Origin: Leishmania mexicana MHOM/GT/2001/U1103
Taxonomy: Eukaryota > Euglenozoa > Kinetoplastea > Trypanosomatida > Trypanosomatidae
Assembly: GCF_000234665.1 (NCBI RefSeq)
Contig: NC_018324.1
Span: forward strand, 987,501 to 1,051,500
Reading direction: 5' to 3'
Length of the DNA stretch: 64,000 nucleotides
In this document: piece by piece, positions 1 through 11,106 of the stretch
Numbering within the stretch: position 1 is the stretch's first letter
Layout of the letters: each line of letters opens with the position of its first letter
Made by a program: the position numbers and the translations under genes
The notes under the pieces: model-generated
What the model saw: the letters and a program-made list of their open reading frames with translations, nothing else
The model's database searches: none
What the model was told of the DNA's origin: nothing

Positions 1-1412
1 CTTTGTTTCTCGCGTCCGACCAACTATTTTTTTTGTGTGTGTGTGTCTTGCGAATACCCTCGCTGAGTGACTTGTACACATCATGTAAGCGTGCGTGGGT
101 GTACGCGCTGCTGGTCATTCGCCTCTTGTGTCCCTCCGCTGTTTCACATTGTTTTTTTTCTCCTCGCACCGGTCTTTAGTGGTCTGCGAATGGGCGTGGG
201 TGTGCACATGAGTGCACTGCTGTGTATATCGAAGGGAGGGAGCGTGACCATGCATGCGCCTCCGCATTCATTCCCGCTTGACTTTCATGCTTGCAACCAT
301 CAGCAGTGATTTGCCTGTGTGAGGCCGCATTCAGGCAAGAACGCCGTTCACTTTCTTGTGTGGGTGTGGCGCTTATCCACTGTTTCGTGGTCGTTTTTCG
401 CCGTTCCTCTCTCTCGTCCTGGATGTCGTGTGGAGGTACCGGAGCCCGAGAGACCACGCACGGAGGTGCCCCCACACAGCATCCGGGTGACTGAGGTGAA
501 GGAGACACACAAACGGAGCGGCGCAAGAAGCGCTGCGAGGTGTCGACCACCTTTCCAGACCAAAGAAAAAAAACATACAAGGGATATCGTACTCAGACAC
601 CGCGTTTCTAGCGTGGGTGTTGGTGTGTGCCTTCTGCGTCTGTGCCGGCGAGAAATGTACGGTGGCCTCTTTTCCTTTTGGCGCGGGATGGGGTGCGGGG
701 GGAGGGGTACAGCAAGTACATTTTAGGCGGCAGTCGTAGCAGTACCCTCCCTTTGCTACGGTGGGCACACGGACTCGGCTGGAACGGAAGACTCTCACTA
801 CTCCTTCTCTTTCACACACGCATGTGTCTCTGTAGACACGCGCTGGTGTTGAGGGGACCTTGGATGGAGTCGATCACTTTACCCGGCGGCACTGCTGGAA
901 AAGCGAAGCAAACTTTGTCATCAGAGTTGAGCCCACCAGTGGAGAGTGCCGCTTCACGGCCATAACACGAAGACGCGCAAAGATGTTCCACGAAACCTAT
1001 CAAGCTCTCCATGCAGCCACACAAACCAACCAACCCCCATCCTGGCCAGAAACTCCCTCTCTCCCACCCTTAGTTCTCCCTCTATTGAGCAGGAATCACC
1101 CATCTATACAGCCGCGTTTCTTCTTGGCTGTGATATAAGTCGGGAATCTGATCGAAGCGGAAAAAAGCACTTGCTGGACCTGGCGAAGGGTCCGTTGTAG
1201 TCCTGAGCCATCCTTCTCCCCTCCTCGTCTGTGCCCGACCGCCCCGCAGCCTCAGCGTGCGTGTGTACGCATCTTTGCTACTGCACGCAAGTGGTCTGGA
1301 ACGCCTACAAGCAAAGGCACACCTTCGTCTATTCCATAGCTAGACATTGGCGTATAACTGAGCATCAAAGGTAGAAAACGTCACTCATACAGAGCTCTCC
1401 ACCACGGCCTCA
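1..1412. other. Intergenic/UTR region at left edge
   Basis: No reading frame here has protein-like composition or a recognisable motif; the frames that exist are short and overlap on both strands. The sequence is T/G-rich with TG runs near the left end (typical of Leishmania 3'UTR/spacer) and becomes pyrimidine-rich around 1030-1090, consistent with trans-splicing of the gene that starts at 1413. It probably holds the 3'UTR of a gene left of the window plus the 5'UTR of the first gene. Confidence 0.6.
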
Positions 1413-2825
1413 ATGACGCCTCTTGGGCGCGGCGCTCTGGCGCGGCGCTCGGTGTTTTCCACTCTTCTTGTGGCCCTTGTGTTGGTGATGAATATGGCGA
1501 GGCTTGTCTCAGCGTTCGGTCTCCACGCTGCGCGACGCAATAAGCCGTCAACAGCACCTGAGACAAGTTACCTCCCACATCCCCGCGCGAACATCAACTG
1601 GACACAGCAGAGCCTGAGCTCAAATTTAACCAAGGCGGAGCGCAAGGAGATTCTCAAAAGCAAGCTGGTGCTGACAAAGCTGGTGGTGCTCAATCGCCAC
1701 GGCCACCGCGCACCGAACGCGCCGTTTTGGAAGATGTGCCCAAACGATATCAAGAGCAAGAAGCGCTACGACGTCGACGCAGAGGACTTGACTGGGCTCG
1801 GCATGGAGGAGGAGTACAGCTTTGGCCAATATATACGAAACACCTATCACGCCTTTATTGGCGACAAGTTCAACCGCACGCTGCACTACTTCCGCGCTGT
1901 CGGCGAGCCGCGCATCTTGCAGTCGGCGATGGCGGTGGCCCAAGGCATCTTCCCGAACGGATTCGGGCTGGGCGGCTACTTGCCCTCGCGGCCGCAGTTT
2001 GTGCCCATCTTCTCCGACATGGACACGCACGAGTACCTGCTCGATGACGTGCCGTGCTTCCGGCGGGCCGAGAAAGACTCGCATCAGTGGATCGACAACG
2101 ACTATCAGAGCTTCATCGATGACCCGAACACGGCTCGTGTGTTAAAGATAATAAAGGAGGTGTGCGGCGAGTACATCGGCGCGGCGGAAGGCTACGCCTA
2201 CATCAAGACTGTGGCAGACGGTCTCACGTTCAACAGCGACATTGGTCTGAAGGTGGCCCAGGGCAGGCTGACACCAGAGATGTTGTTCAGCATTCGAAAC
2301 GTCTCGCTGCAGCTCCTCATGCAGCGCCTCTACGACACAAATGAGCAACAGACGTACATGGCGGTCGACCTCCCCCGCAACATCCTGCAGACGCTTAACC
2401 ACACCCATGTCGGCGATACCCCGCAGCAGCTGAACGACTTCACCGATACGCGGCAGGAGTCCACCTTTTACTTTATGCACCGTGAGGCCCTCTACGCCTT
2501 CGCGCAGTTTTTTGGCTTTCAATATAACGTAGCTGGGTTGCCCTCAGGGGAGTTGCCTGTGGCATCCTCCATCATTATGGAAAAGCTCGTGCCTCATCGC
2601 GACCAGTGTTCCCACAACACCTCCAACATCTACGTCCGCATGACGCTCTGGACGCCGCACAACGGCATCTACACAATACCCATCTCCACCTGCCGTATCC
2701 CCGAACTGTGTGAGCTAAAGGAGCTGCAGCACATCCACGACACCCGCGTGAGCCTAACGGGTACATGGGAGCAGCTGTGCAACTACACGCCGCAAGAAAT
2801 CGATCACACAACGGATATTCGTTGA
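1413..2825 (+). CDS. Histidine phosphatase (acid phosphatase clade) with HRE in place of HD
   Basis: A 470-residue branch-2 histidine phosphatase, expected to hydrolyse phosphomonoesters in the secretory/endosomal lumen. A hydrophobic stretch at about residues 15-35 looks like a signal peptide or N-terminal anchor. The phosphohistidine motif RHGHRAP is at 95-101. N-glycosylation sequons are visible at 62 and 71. The second catalytic motif, normally HD in acid phosphatases, appears as MHREAL around 355-360, followed by an LPVASSIIMEKL segment that fits the usual post-HD strand. HRE resembles the HAE motif of MINPP-type phosphatases, so E358 is the candidate proton donor. Unlike the two acid phosphatases at 34601 and 45258 there is no C-terminal membrane span; the protein ends after the catalytic fold. 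The ATG at 1413 is the first in frame and directly precedes the signal sequence. Family assignment is secure; substrate and activity are inferred. Confidence 0.82.
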   Translation: MTPLGRGALARRSVFSTLLVALVLVMNMARLVSAFGLHAARRNKPSTAPETSYLPHPRANINWTQQSLSSNLTKAERKEILKSKLVLTKLVVLNRHGHRAPNAPFWKMCPNDIKSKKRYDVDAEDLTGLGMEEEYSFGQYIRNTYHAFIGDKFNRTLHYFRAVGEPRILQSAMAVAQGIFPNGFGLGGYLPSRPQFVPIFSDMDTHEYLLDDVPCFRRAEKDSHQWIDNDYQSFIDDPNTARVLKIIKEVCGEYIGAAEGYAYIKTVADGLTFNSDIGLKVAQGRLTPEMLFSIRNVSLQLLMQRLYDTNEQQTYMAVDLPRNILQTLNHTHVGDTPQQLNDFTDTRQESTFYFMHREALYAFAQFFGFQYNVAGLPSGELPVASSIIMEKLVPHRDQCSHNTSNIYVRMTLWTPHNGIYTIPISTCRIPELCELKELQHIHDTRVSLTGTWEQLCNYTPQEIDHTTDIR

Positions 2826-3840
2826 CGACAGAGAAGGTAAAGGGAAAGGGAGATGGTGGTGTCGGAAGCAGAGGGATTGGAAAGAGAGCTGAGGAGAAGG
2901 GAAGAGCGTGGGCAGTGTACTGTTTTTCTGTGCCGGATGTGGTTATCATGTTTTTTTTCGCTGTTGTGTGGGTGCTACCCGCTCAAGCGCTTATCCCCTC
3001 CCCCTCCCCTACACCCACGTACCTCCACACCCAGCGTCCAGGGCTGTGGACTGTGTGGCCCTTTTTTTTTCAGTTTTGTTGCTTTGTTTTTGTTTTGCTA
3101 CACCAACTCCATTTGCTGCATTCGACGTTCTCCCCTCCCCTCTCTTTTCCTTGCTATTTTTATTGCCCTTAGCCTCCGTGCTTCCCATACTTCTCTCTTC
3201 ATTCTTCTACCTGCTCCTCACCACCACCATCACCACCCTAGTTGACTATTATTTTCCTTTATTCTTCTATTTCTTGCCTTGTAGCCCCCTATCGACCACA
3301 AGCACCCTGTTACCCTTCTTGTTACCCACCGTGCCGCTACGCCACGCATTTTACCCTCTTCTCTTCGCCCGTGCTCTTTTTTATGCACGAACAGCGGCAG
3401 ACAAGTCGTCAAGCACCAACTTGTTTTTCCGTCGTGCTCGGGGAGATTCACGCTCCTATCTGCTGCTCTGCAGAACTCAGCTTACACGGTGTGGTACACT
3501 TTGTTGGCAAGAGAGCATAAACAAAGAAAATGGGGATTCGGGTAAGAGGAGCGTCGTAAGACTCAAGCCGTGTGTGGTGTGTTTTTCGTCCGCGGTGCAC
3601 GGTATTTCCTACACCTGTGAGTGGTGTATTCGCTACTAGCCTTTTTGGGGGAGGGAAGGGGGGGCTGTGTGTGCGTATGTGTGTGTGTTGTGATCATGCT
3701 GTGTCTGGGTCTCAGTGTGGGGGTGTTGGAGCCGAGCACAAGCGCGTAAAAGCGGGCACAAATCGTGCTTTTTTTGTTTCTCACCGCCTCTTCACCCGCC
3801 CCCGCCCATCCCTTCGTCGGTAGAAAGGGGATTCGTACGC

Positions 3841-3862
3841 GTGTGTGTGTGTGTGTGTGTGT
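3841..3862. repeat. (GT)11 microsatellite
   Basis: Uninterrupted GT dinucleotides seen directly in the sequence; common in Leishmania spacers. Confidence 0.9.
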
Positions 3863-4457
3863 GAGAGACACCTCAGATGAGGCGGAGAGACTGCATGTGT
3901 ATTTTTGACGGTTGATATATGTTCATGTGCACGGAGGAAGGAAGGGGTGAGGGCACGCTACTTCCACGCGCACTCTCCACTTCCGCCGCCGCCCCTTCAA
4001 ACCCCCGCCTGTATCACGTATGTAACAATGAAGCAAAGGAATGGGCGTGGAGAAAGATGATCGATGACAGAGCAAAAAAAAACGAGAAAAAAGGTAGAAG
4101 TAACTCAGGCAAACAAAAAAGAAAACGAAGAGAAGCACAATGGTGAAAGCCGAGTTGACGTGCACATGCGGGTGCGTGCTTCTTTTGCTCCCCGCGCCTG
4201 CACTGTAGAACATTGTTGTTGTTATTTTTTTTCGGGGGAGGGGGAAGGGGGGGGTCTTCTGACTCAGGGAATCGGTATCGAAGAAAAAAGAGTAAGCGAG
4301 ACCTCCACGTACACTCCCCGACCCTCTGTTCCCACGCCGTCCTCCTTGCAAACCGTCTCATGGGGAGCAACTCCCACCGTGGACAGCATTCTCTTGTCTC
4401 CCTTTGACGCCTCACTAGCAAGACATCATTTAACTTACTGTTAGTGTTCTTTTCCCC

Positions 4458-4901
4458 CAACGGCGCGTTGAACGACGAGCAGCTCAACAGCTATACGCAC
4501 ACACCAACGCAGCTCACCTACCTCTGCTGCACCACGGCGACATCCACGAATCGGGCCGACCAGCACCGCTTGGAGTCGTTCAGCCCCCTGCAGCTCCACT
4601 GCATACAGCGCAGGCTAGGCGCAGGATTGAGCTCGACATCACCGCAACGAAGCACAATGAGAGAAAAAAGCAGCGGGTGGATGCGCGTATTTGCTGGATC
4701 GTCGACACAGCTCGGAGTGAGCTGGCCCGATCCTTGTCATGGCCGCAAGCCTCTTTGGCACTGCGCCAGCTCAGACTTGCCTGCTGGCACCAGGAGCCCG
4801 CAGCCGTACCCGACGACAGGCGGTGCAGGCTCGTGGCTTCCCTACAGAGTAGGCACTCTGCCCCGGTACTCACGGTCAAGGGGGGGGGCGCGGCATCATC
4901 A
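4458..4901 (-). repeat. SIDER-like retroposon remnant, copy 1
   Basis: About 444 bp that recur, inverted and nearly identical, at 23688-24132. The 5' end is taken as the right-hand end on the minus strand: a TGATGATGCCG stretch, a homopolymer C run, then a GTGAGTACC...GCAGAGTGCC...CTCTGTAGGG block. That block resembles in layout the 79-bp signature of the SIDER2 copies at 25001 and 37587, hence the SIDER family call (possibly SIDER1). The open frame over it (about 4444-5034) is retroposon-derived and not a gene: the same translation appears in the other copy. Confidence 0.65.
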
Positions 4902-5249
4902 GGGTTTCCGTAAGTGCCATAAGGCATGCAAAGGGAAGACCCCTTCTTTGGTTCTCATTTTTCCTGTAGTCCTTCTCCCCTCGGCCCACGCTCTCCGTTC
5001 CTTATCTCCTTCCCTTCTCCCTGTGGTGCAGTGAGGGCCAGAAAGTGTCACACATTGCGTGACGAACGCGCGGGTTGAACTCGTGGGTGCGCGTGTCTGT
5101 GTGGCGGGTCATTTGGGTATCCTGTACCCACCACACATCGAAGTCGCTCACGGCTGTGAGACGCAATAGCTCACACATCGCTCTACTACTTTTGCTCTTT
5201 AATATTTGAGGTTAGCCTTTCTTCTTCGTTCGTTCTGTCGTTTGGTGCC

Positions 5250-6074
5250 ATGGATCCATCGAAGCGAATCTGTCTCAAGAACCTGCCAGAGGGGTGCACC
5301 AAGCGCGAACTCGCCGAGCTGGTACGCAACCGCACAGGCACACCGATCCACAGCATCGACCTAGGCCTCGACGCCGACGGGAAAACGCGGCGCTATGCCC
5401 ATTTTTCCTGCGAGGGCGCGAAGCATGTGCTGGAGGTGCTGAGCACTGGAGTATCGTTGCGCGATTCCACCATATACGCTCATCCTGCCAAGACGCATTA
5501 CTCGTTCCGCTACGCTGAGGCTCGCCGCAAGCGAGAGCGGGCGGAAGCGGAGGAAAAGGAGCAGCTAGAGGCGTTTTGGGCTGCCTCGAGGCAACGCTTT
5601 TTGGACCGCACTAACGGCGGAGAGCTGCCCAAGAACAAGATACCCAAAGACTTCTACGCGTCGAAGCGCAAGTATGCGCGTATCGCCGCCGAGATCGCTC
5701 AAATGTCGCGCAACGCGCACGCCGCCGCGAGGGGTGGCGCCGCCTATGCCGAGCACCCACGCGGCGCCGCCCACGCAGCGCCGCCCTTCTCAGGCGCAGA
5801 CTGTGGCACGAATAGCGCTTATCGGGCTGCTTCCAAGGATCACGGCACCTCAGGTGGTGGTGCTGCCGCGGCTTGTGAGCCGCCTCGAACCACCGCGGGT
5901 GGTGGTGACGCCAATGCAGCCAAGAAGTGTGCATCGAGGCTTACGGCTGCCAAATCTCAAGCACCTGCTGTCGCGCCACCGCCGCCGCCGCCTCCGGGGC
6001 CCACGAAAGAGGAACGAAAGCTGAGCGGCCTCCAGGCGAAGCTAGCTGCTCTGAAGGAGAAGCTGAAAAAGTGA
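5250..6074 (+). CDS. RRM-type RNA-binding protein
   Basis: A 274-residue protein with a single N-terminal RNA recognition motif at about residues 5-85: an RNP2-like ICLKNL at 7-12 and an RNP1-like RRYAHFSC at 47-54. A strongly charged, Arg/Lys/Glu-rich helical stretch follows (about 88-155), then an Ala/Gly/Pro-rich low-complexity linker with a run of prolines near 243-250, and a short C-terminal amphipathic Lys/Leu helix (253-274) that could form a coiled coil. The role is probably RNA or pre-rRNA binding, but the sequence does not say which RNA. The ATG has a good context, begins the RRM directly, and is the first in frame. Fold confident, function not. Confidence 0.75.
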   Translation: MDPSKRICLKNLPEGCTKRELAELVRNRTGTPIHSIDLGLDADGKTRRYAHFSCEGAKHVLEVLSTGVSLRDSTIYAHPAKTHYSFRYAEARRKRERAEAEEKEQLEAFWAASRQRFLDRTNGGELPKNKIPKDFYASKRKYARIAAEIAQMSRNAHAAARGGAAYAEHPRGAAHAAPPFSGADCGTNSAYRAASKDHGTSGGGAAAACEPPRTTAGGGDANAAKKCASRLTAAKSQAPAVAPPPPPPPGPTKEERKLSGLQAKLAALKEKLKK

Positions 6075-8227
6075 GGCAAGTTTGCGGTCGATGTGCGTTT
6101 GTGTTGTGGGGTGTGGTCTCACTGCTCATCCTGACTTGACGCGAGTGGGTCTCCTCTACTTTTACGTTTTCCGGTAGTACAATTGAGCGTGCATGTGGGT
6201 TCGTGGATGTCTCGTGCGTACGTATGTGTGTATGTGTGTACCTAACTGCGAGTAATGAGTTGTGCGCTCACCTACGCAATCGGCCCATGCTGAGAAATCG
6301 GTTACCTCTGTCTTCTCCTTCGAGGTCGTGATGCAACGCTGAGGGCATGCATGCGTATGGGGCTGGATGGATGGCCTCTCTTTCCCTTTATCCCCTCTTT
6401 TTCACAAGAGGGTGTAGCTGATTGTGGGGCCAACGCGGTGGCGTGTGCGCCGCCTGTGTTTCTCTTTGCGTTTGGTCCTCTCGCTCTCTCCTGTCCCCCG
6501 TCTGCTGCTGTGCAAGGCGACATCATCACCACGCAGCCTCACATCAGTTGCGCCTTCCTCTTCGCCCTCGCCTCTCCCCACCTCTTTCCTTCACGGTAAC
6601 CAACCTCCTCTCCCTTCTCCACGGCCGATGCGGCACACAGTCTATCGCTTCTCTCCCCACGCACCCCACCGCCTTAGTCGCTTGTGGACGGTATCATAAT
6701 CAAACATTGAAAAGAGCGCCTCACCATTCTCGGTCTTTCGTGCTGCTTGTGTCGCTGCAAAGCCACTGCTTCACTGGGGAGAAAGCTGCACCTGGGGGCT
6801 TGTCTCTCATCCTCGACCTTGCTTTCTCTTCTTAACACGCACAGTGCTTCTGCTGCAAAACCAGACGAGCCAAACGCAACGTTAGCAGACAGGTAGTGGT
6901 GCCTTATTCCCTCTCCCCTCCCCACACACCCCACACCACTCCTGTCCTCTCGCGTTGTGTGCTGCGTTTCTTTTTGTAGCTGTGTGCCTGCTTGCGGGTG
7001 GAGCGTGTGTCTTGTGCGAGAAGCGGAGGGGGAACCAACGATAGAGTCCACTCTTGCGTCTTTGTTTTCTCGAATTCCTACGGCCCGTACTGGGAACGTT
7101 TGTCGCACGGTATCTTCAGCCCCCTCCCACCTCCTCCCCTCCTCTCGCCCCCTACCCGCTGTACACTCAATATACGGACATACACCGTTAAGCGAATACC
7201 CATACCTGCGCTTCCTCACGCAGGCACGCAGACACGCCCACACTCAGGCGCGCGCACAGTACGCAGAGGAAAAGACGGCAGTGCCAACCGCCTCATCCAC
7301 GACGACAGTAGAAGGGGAAAAGCAGCGGTTTTTCAGCACCGTTTTCTTTTCACTCTCGTGTGTGCATCTTTCCTCAACGCCGTCAGCGATCTTCTTCTTT
7401 ACTCTGTTTTTCGTTTTCTGCGTGCCTGTGTGGAGACAGGTCCATCTGTTATCTTTACGTATCCCTCACTCGCTCCCTCACTCGTTGCCCGTCTTCTGGG
7501 TTCTCCGCCTCCCCCTTCTCTATTGCTCGCTCCGTGTCATAACGATCTTTCTTTTTTCTTAGTGTGTGTGTGTTTAGCTCTGTTTGTGTGAACGGTAGTG
7601 GGAAGGAGCGAGGCGGTGTGTCTTGGGCGGTTCCTCTTTCACGGAGCCTTAGAGGCCCTCCTCTCCGTCCTGTGGCTCGTCTTCATTGTGGAGCGCCTTC
7701 GAAGGTGTGGAGAAGATAGGAGGGCAGAAGCTATTCCGCCCGACACATCTCTTGCTAGCCTCCTCCTCCCCTCCTGTTTATGTGTGCCACGTGTGCACTC
7801 GTGCTCTAATCCCGCTTTCGCTTTGTCAGGCTTCGCCGTTTATTTTGTTTTCCGCCTCCCTCCCCCTCACATGAACATCGTTTTAGATCGCTCCCTCACG
7901 CAACGTCCTTTTCTTCCTCCCTGTGTGTATTTGTGTGTGTGCCTGGGGAGAGGAAAAGGGAGGGGAAACTTGTGTATTCAGTGCCGTTATAGGTGTGCTC
8001 ATCTTCGAGCTTATCGGAGTAACGTTGCGGCTGCCGTTGGCGCTTGCATCCTTTTGTTTTTCTCCCCTGTGGTGACTTCGCACTGCATCTCTCATCTGTT
8101 TTTCTGTCTCTTTTCGTCTGCTGAGTCGCCATCTATAGACTAACGCGTGCGCCTCATCGCGCCTCCCCCATCCATACCACCTCACCCTTAGCGCATACCT
8201 CACTGACACCGCACGTCGATAGCCACC
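6075..8227. other. Intergenic region, 2.15 kb
   Basis: No gene recognised. The frames present (for example over 6957-7562 and 7598-8143) are driven by long T/C tracts and lack conserved motifs. An AG at 8190-8191 follows a pyrimidine-rich stretch (CCTCCCCCATCC, then CTCACCC) and is a plausible splice acceptor for the gene starting at 8228. Confidence 0.6.
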
Positions 8228-9694
8228 ATGCACACAAAGAACGCAGACTGTGAGAAATCGCAGCAGCAGAAGCTCGAGGAGGACATCAAGTCTCCATGCA
8301 CTCCCTTGTTTCACTGCATCTCTGATGTGAATCCAAAGAGTGACAAGGCAACCAATTACGGTTGCGCAAAGCCTCTTGATTGGTCACCGCAGACACCAGA
8401 GACGTCACCGGTGAGCGTGGCAGAGCTGAGAGTGACGGTGGTGGCGGATATGTCCGAGGCGGAAACGACTTCCAAGAGTGTGACACATGGCAAGGCCCCG
8501 CGCACAAACGAAGGTGAGGCGACCGCATCGGGGACCGTAGAGGAGCCCGTTTGTGGCGTCGCTGCTGCAGGAGACGCTGCGCCCTCAGCGGTGCAACAGA
8601 AGACACAGGAGAGAGGACCATCAGCGCCTGCCAAACACAAACGCCCGTATGCTACCTCTGACGCCGTGCCATCCTCTTCCTGTCACGTAGATGCACTCGG
8701 CGATCTCGCTGGCAGCGTCCGGCAGCACCACCCGAGCTCCACACCCACGCTGGACAGCAGTAGCAGCAGTGGTGGCGGCGATGCGTCAAAGCACGCGGTA
8801 GCGGCGGGGAACGTCGATGGGCCACTGCCTCCGCCACTGAGTGGCGTCTTCTTTCCCTCCACGGCCTGCGATGCGGTGACAACTGCCTCCTTAGTGACCC
8901 TTATTTCCTCCTACTGCGACGTTGTGACGCTGGTGCAGCTTATGCGGGTGAACCGCTCGGCGCACCTGTTGGCGACGAGTGATGCCGTATGGAAGCCTCT
9001 TCTGGTGTCCATGAACCTGCCACCTTTGCTATCCGCCTACGAGCGGGACAGAGACTACTACGACTTCTTTGTCAAAGACGTCATCACCACACGTGCTCTG
9101 CACGGACACTACACATTTCAAGCCGCAAACGCCGCGTCAGGTAGCCGTGAAAGCGTAAGCACCACAAGCGGCTCAAGGTCCGCCGTCATGAACCGCGACT
9201 ATATGTCACGGGACGAGGACTCCCTTCAGGATGATATATTCAACATTGCCTCACTGCAGCTGCTCATCTCCGCTGCGTCGCTGGGTCAGTCAAACCACCT
9301 TATTGGTCGCGTGCAGCTACTCCTCACGTATAAAAATGAATCGATGGAGGTGTTGCAAGGCTCCTGCCGCTTCTCCGTTCATCGCCGCTGCTTCTCCCTC
9401 TGCTGCAGCGCTTTTGGTACGGTGAAGCGCGGGCCCGTCTTCACGGTGGCCGTCGCGACGGTGACGAAGCCATGGGCGAATGAGGGTTTTCAGCACTTCA
9501 GCGAGCACAAGAATGGAATTCGGCTAGTGATGACACCGGTGCTGTGGGAGGGCCAGAGCCCTGGCTCGCAGATTACGGAGAACGACATTCTCGTCGTAAG
9601 TCGCCCCAAGCCGGTGCCCTCCTTGATCACATTGACGACGGGACCTGCGACGGCAAACAGCTCCCTGGACGCCCCCACAGCATCACGCGGCTAG
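8228..9694 (+). CDS. F-box-like protein
   Basis: A 488-residue protein. Residues 1-200 are Ser/Ala/Pro/Thr-rich and probably disordered. At about 213-260 there is an F-box-like helical segment: an ISSYCD core, then DVVTLVQLMRVNRSAH and the characteristic VWKPLL ending. F-box proteins recruit substrates to SCF ubiquitin ligases through Skp1. Residues 335-470 are more conserved in character (an LIGRVQLLLTYK strand, Cys-rich SVHRRCFSLCC) but I do not recognise the domain; it may be the substrate-binding part. The ATG at 8228 is the first in frame; M75 is a possible internal start. The F-box call rests on the pattern only. Confidence 0.6.
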   Translation: MHTKNADCEKSQQQKLEEDIKSPCTPLFHCISDVNPKSDKATNYGCAKPLDWSPQTPETSPVSVAELRVTVVADMSEAETTSKSVTHGKAPRTNEGEATASGTVEEPVCGVAAAGDAAPSAVQQKTQERGPSAPAKHKRPYATSDAVPSSSCHVDALGDLAGSVRQHHPSSTPTLDSSSSSGGGDASKHAVAAGNVDGPLPPPLSGVFFPSTACDAVTTASLVTLISSYCDVVTLVQLMRVNRSAHLLATSDAVWKPLLVSMNLPPLLSAYERDRDYYDFFVKDVITTRALHGHYTFQAANAASGSRESVSTTSGSRSAVMNRDYMSRDEDSLQDDIFNIASLQLLISAASLGQSNHLIGRVQLLLTYKNESMEVLQGSCRFSVHRRCFSLCCSAFGTVKRGPVFTVAVATVTKPWANEGFQHFSEHKNGIRLVMTPVLWEGQSPGSQITENDILVVSRPKPVPSLITLTTGPATANSSLDAPTASRG

Positions 9695-11106
9695 TGCGGG
9701 TAGTGGTGGTAATCGGTACATGGTGCCTGTGGCATTCATGTGCAGGAGTCGAGACTGCTGTAGAATATTTATTGTCTTCTGTTTTGTTTCCTACCGCAGT
9801 ATTCTGACGGCAGCAACGGAACCGAGGGCCGCGGTACGTGTCGAGAAGGCAGCTCCACGGAGGGAAGGTAGAAGCAATGAATGGATGTGCGTATACCTGC
9901 ATCCCTGCTGCACGCATCTCATGCCCTCGTGCGAAAGGGGAAGAGCGACGGTGGGGGTAGTGCAGTGTTGTGTCAGTCACCACTAAAATATCTCGTCCTT
10001 CCCCTCCCCTCACCCTCTCTGTCCATGAGCATACGGGCTTCTGCCAGCACGCGCGCATCGGATCCGTTTGCCAACTACACGCATGTTGTTAGTGGTCTCG
10101 GACAGGTGCGTCGACGTGTGTGTGCCTTTTCCCGTTGAATACCCGCTTGTGTGCGTGGGTTCTGTACGCCCCCTCCCTCCCGCTTCTCTCTTTCTCCCTC
10201 GCCTCTGGCACTGTTTGTCCCTGTTCCCTCTCTGCGCGAACGCCCCTGCGTGGGTTTTTTTGCGCTGCAGCATTGCACTTGCATGTCAAAGAAGGCGAAA
10301 CAGCACACACACACACGCTTATCGAGTCTCAGCGTCATCTTTCATGCTGGTGCGAGGGACAAATGGGCTGACCTTGAGTCCGTGCTGGTTGAGGCAAGGA
10401 AAACAGAGGCGCGCTGCACACGTGTTGTGCTCCGCGAGTTCTTCGCCTTTCTACTCTCTCGCTCTTTGCAAAATGCGCCCTGTGCCGTGGACAATCCGCA
10501 TAGCCGACGCATCCAGGAAGGGCAAGGCGGAGACGAAGGGATGGCCGTGTCCAGAAGTGCGTGTCACTGGAATGCAAACAAAGGCCATGGTGGTATCCTC
10601 GCACTGCATCTTGTTGCTGACTCCCCACTCCTCTCTCCCCGCTTCGTGTGATTACCACCATCACCACCACGATTCTCCTTCGTGTGTTGTGTGTGCCTAT
10701 CAACTCTCTCTTTTTTGCCTGCGTGCGCACGCATCTACTCCTTGCCCTCCTCCCTCCACCCCTCCACTCTATTCATCGGCGTACAGCATCATACACGCAC
10801 ACCAGGTGGGACAAGTGCCATTCATAGAGTACACACGCACACACATACGCCGGTGGCGAGCTCGTGGCTGTGCCTGCGCAAGTCAGGCATTGATCCTCAC
10901 GTACGCCAACGTCTCGCCGACGACGAACAGGACCGGGGCCGTCAAGGCGCACAGAAAGAGATACTGCGACACCAACAAAGGAGAGACTGCCTCCGTGCCC
11001 TTTTACTAATTCTTTTGCAGATGAGAAGCTCTGTACGAGGCGCACACACGCATCCGCATACATTTTCCATCGCACACCCGCTTCACTAGCGAGCATACGG
11101 GTAGGC
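9695..11106. other. Intergenic region, 1.4 kb
   Basis: No gene recognised. Two long frames (10068-11009 and 10151-10651) overlap each other and several opposite-strand frames, and have His/Ser/Pro-rich compositions typical of spacer. Poly-pyrimidine stretches at about 10170-10210 and 10740-10780 are candidates for processing signals. Confidence 0.6.

Larger units (their letters stand above)
2826..5249. other. Intergenic region, 2.4 kb
   Basis: Pyrimidine-rich spacer (especially 3060-3300), a TG microsatellite at 3841-3862, and a SIDER-like retroposon remnant at 4458-4901. Long frames such as the one over 2908-3639 are compositionally pyrimidine-driven and show no protein features. The last ~60 bases before 5250 are T/C-rich and probably contain the splice acceptor of the RRM gene. 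Confidence 0.6.

Noticed and set aside
2908..3639. Open frame of 243 residues in a spacer
   Set aside because: Phe/Leu/Ser/Pro-rich translation of pyrimidine tracts with no domain; overlaps shorter frames on both strands.
4444..5034. Long + strand reading frame of 196 residues
   Set aside because: Its translation recurs in the inverted repeat at 23688-24132, so it belongs to a SIDER-like retroposon remnant, not to a host gene.
10068..11009. 313-residue + strand frame before the CAF1B-like gene
   Set aside because: Spacer-like composition, overlaps other frames, includes the pyrimidine tracts expected of a trans-splice region.
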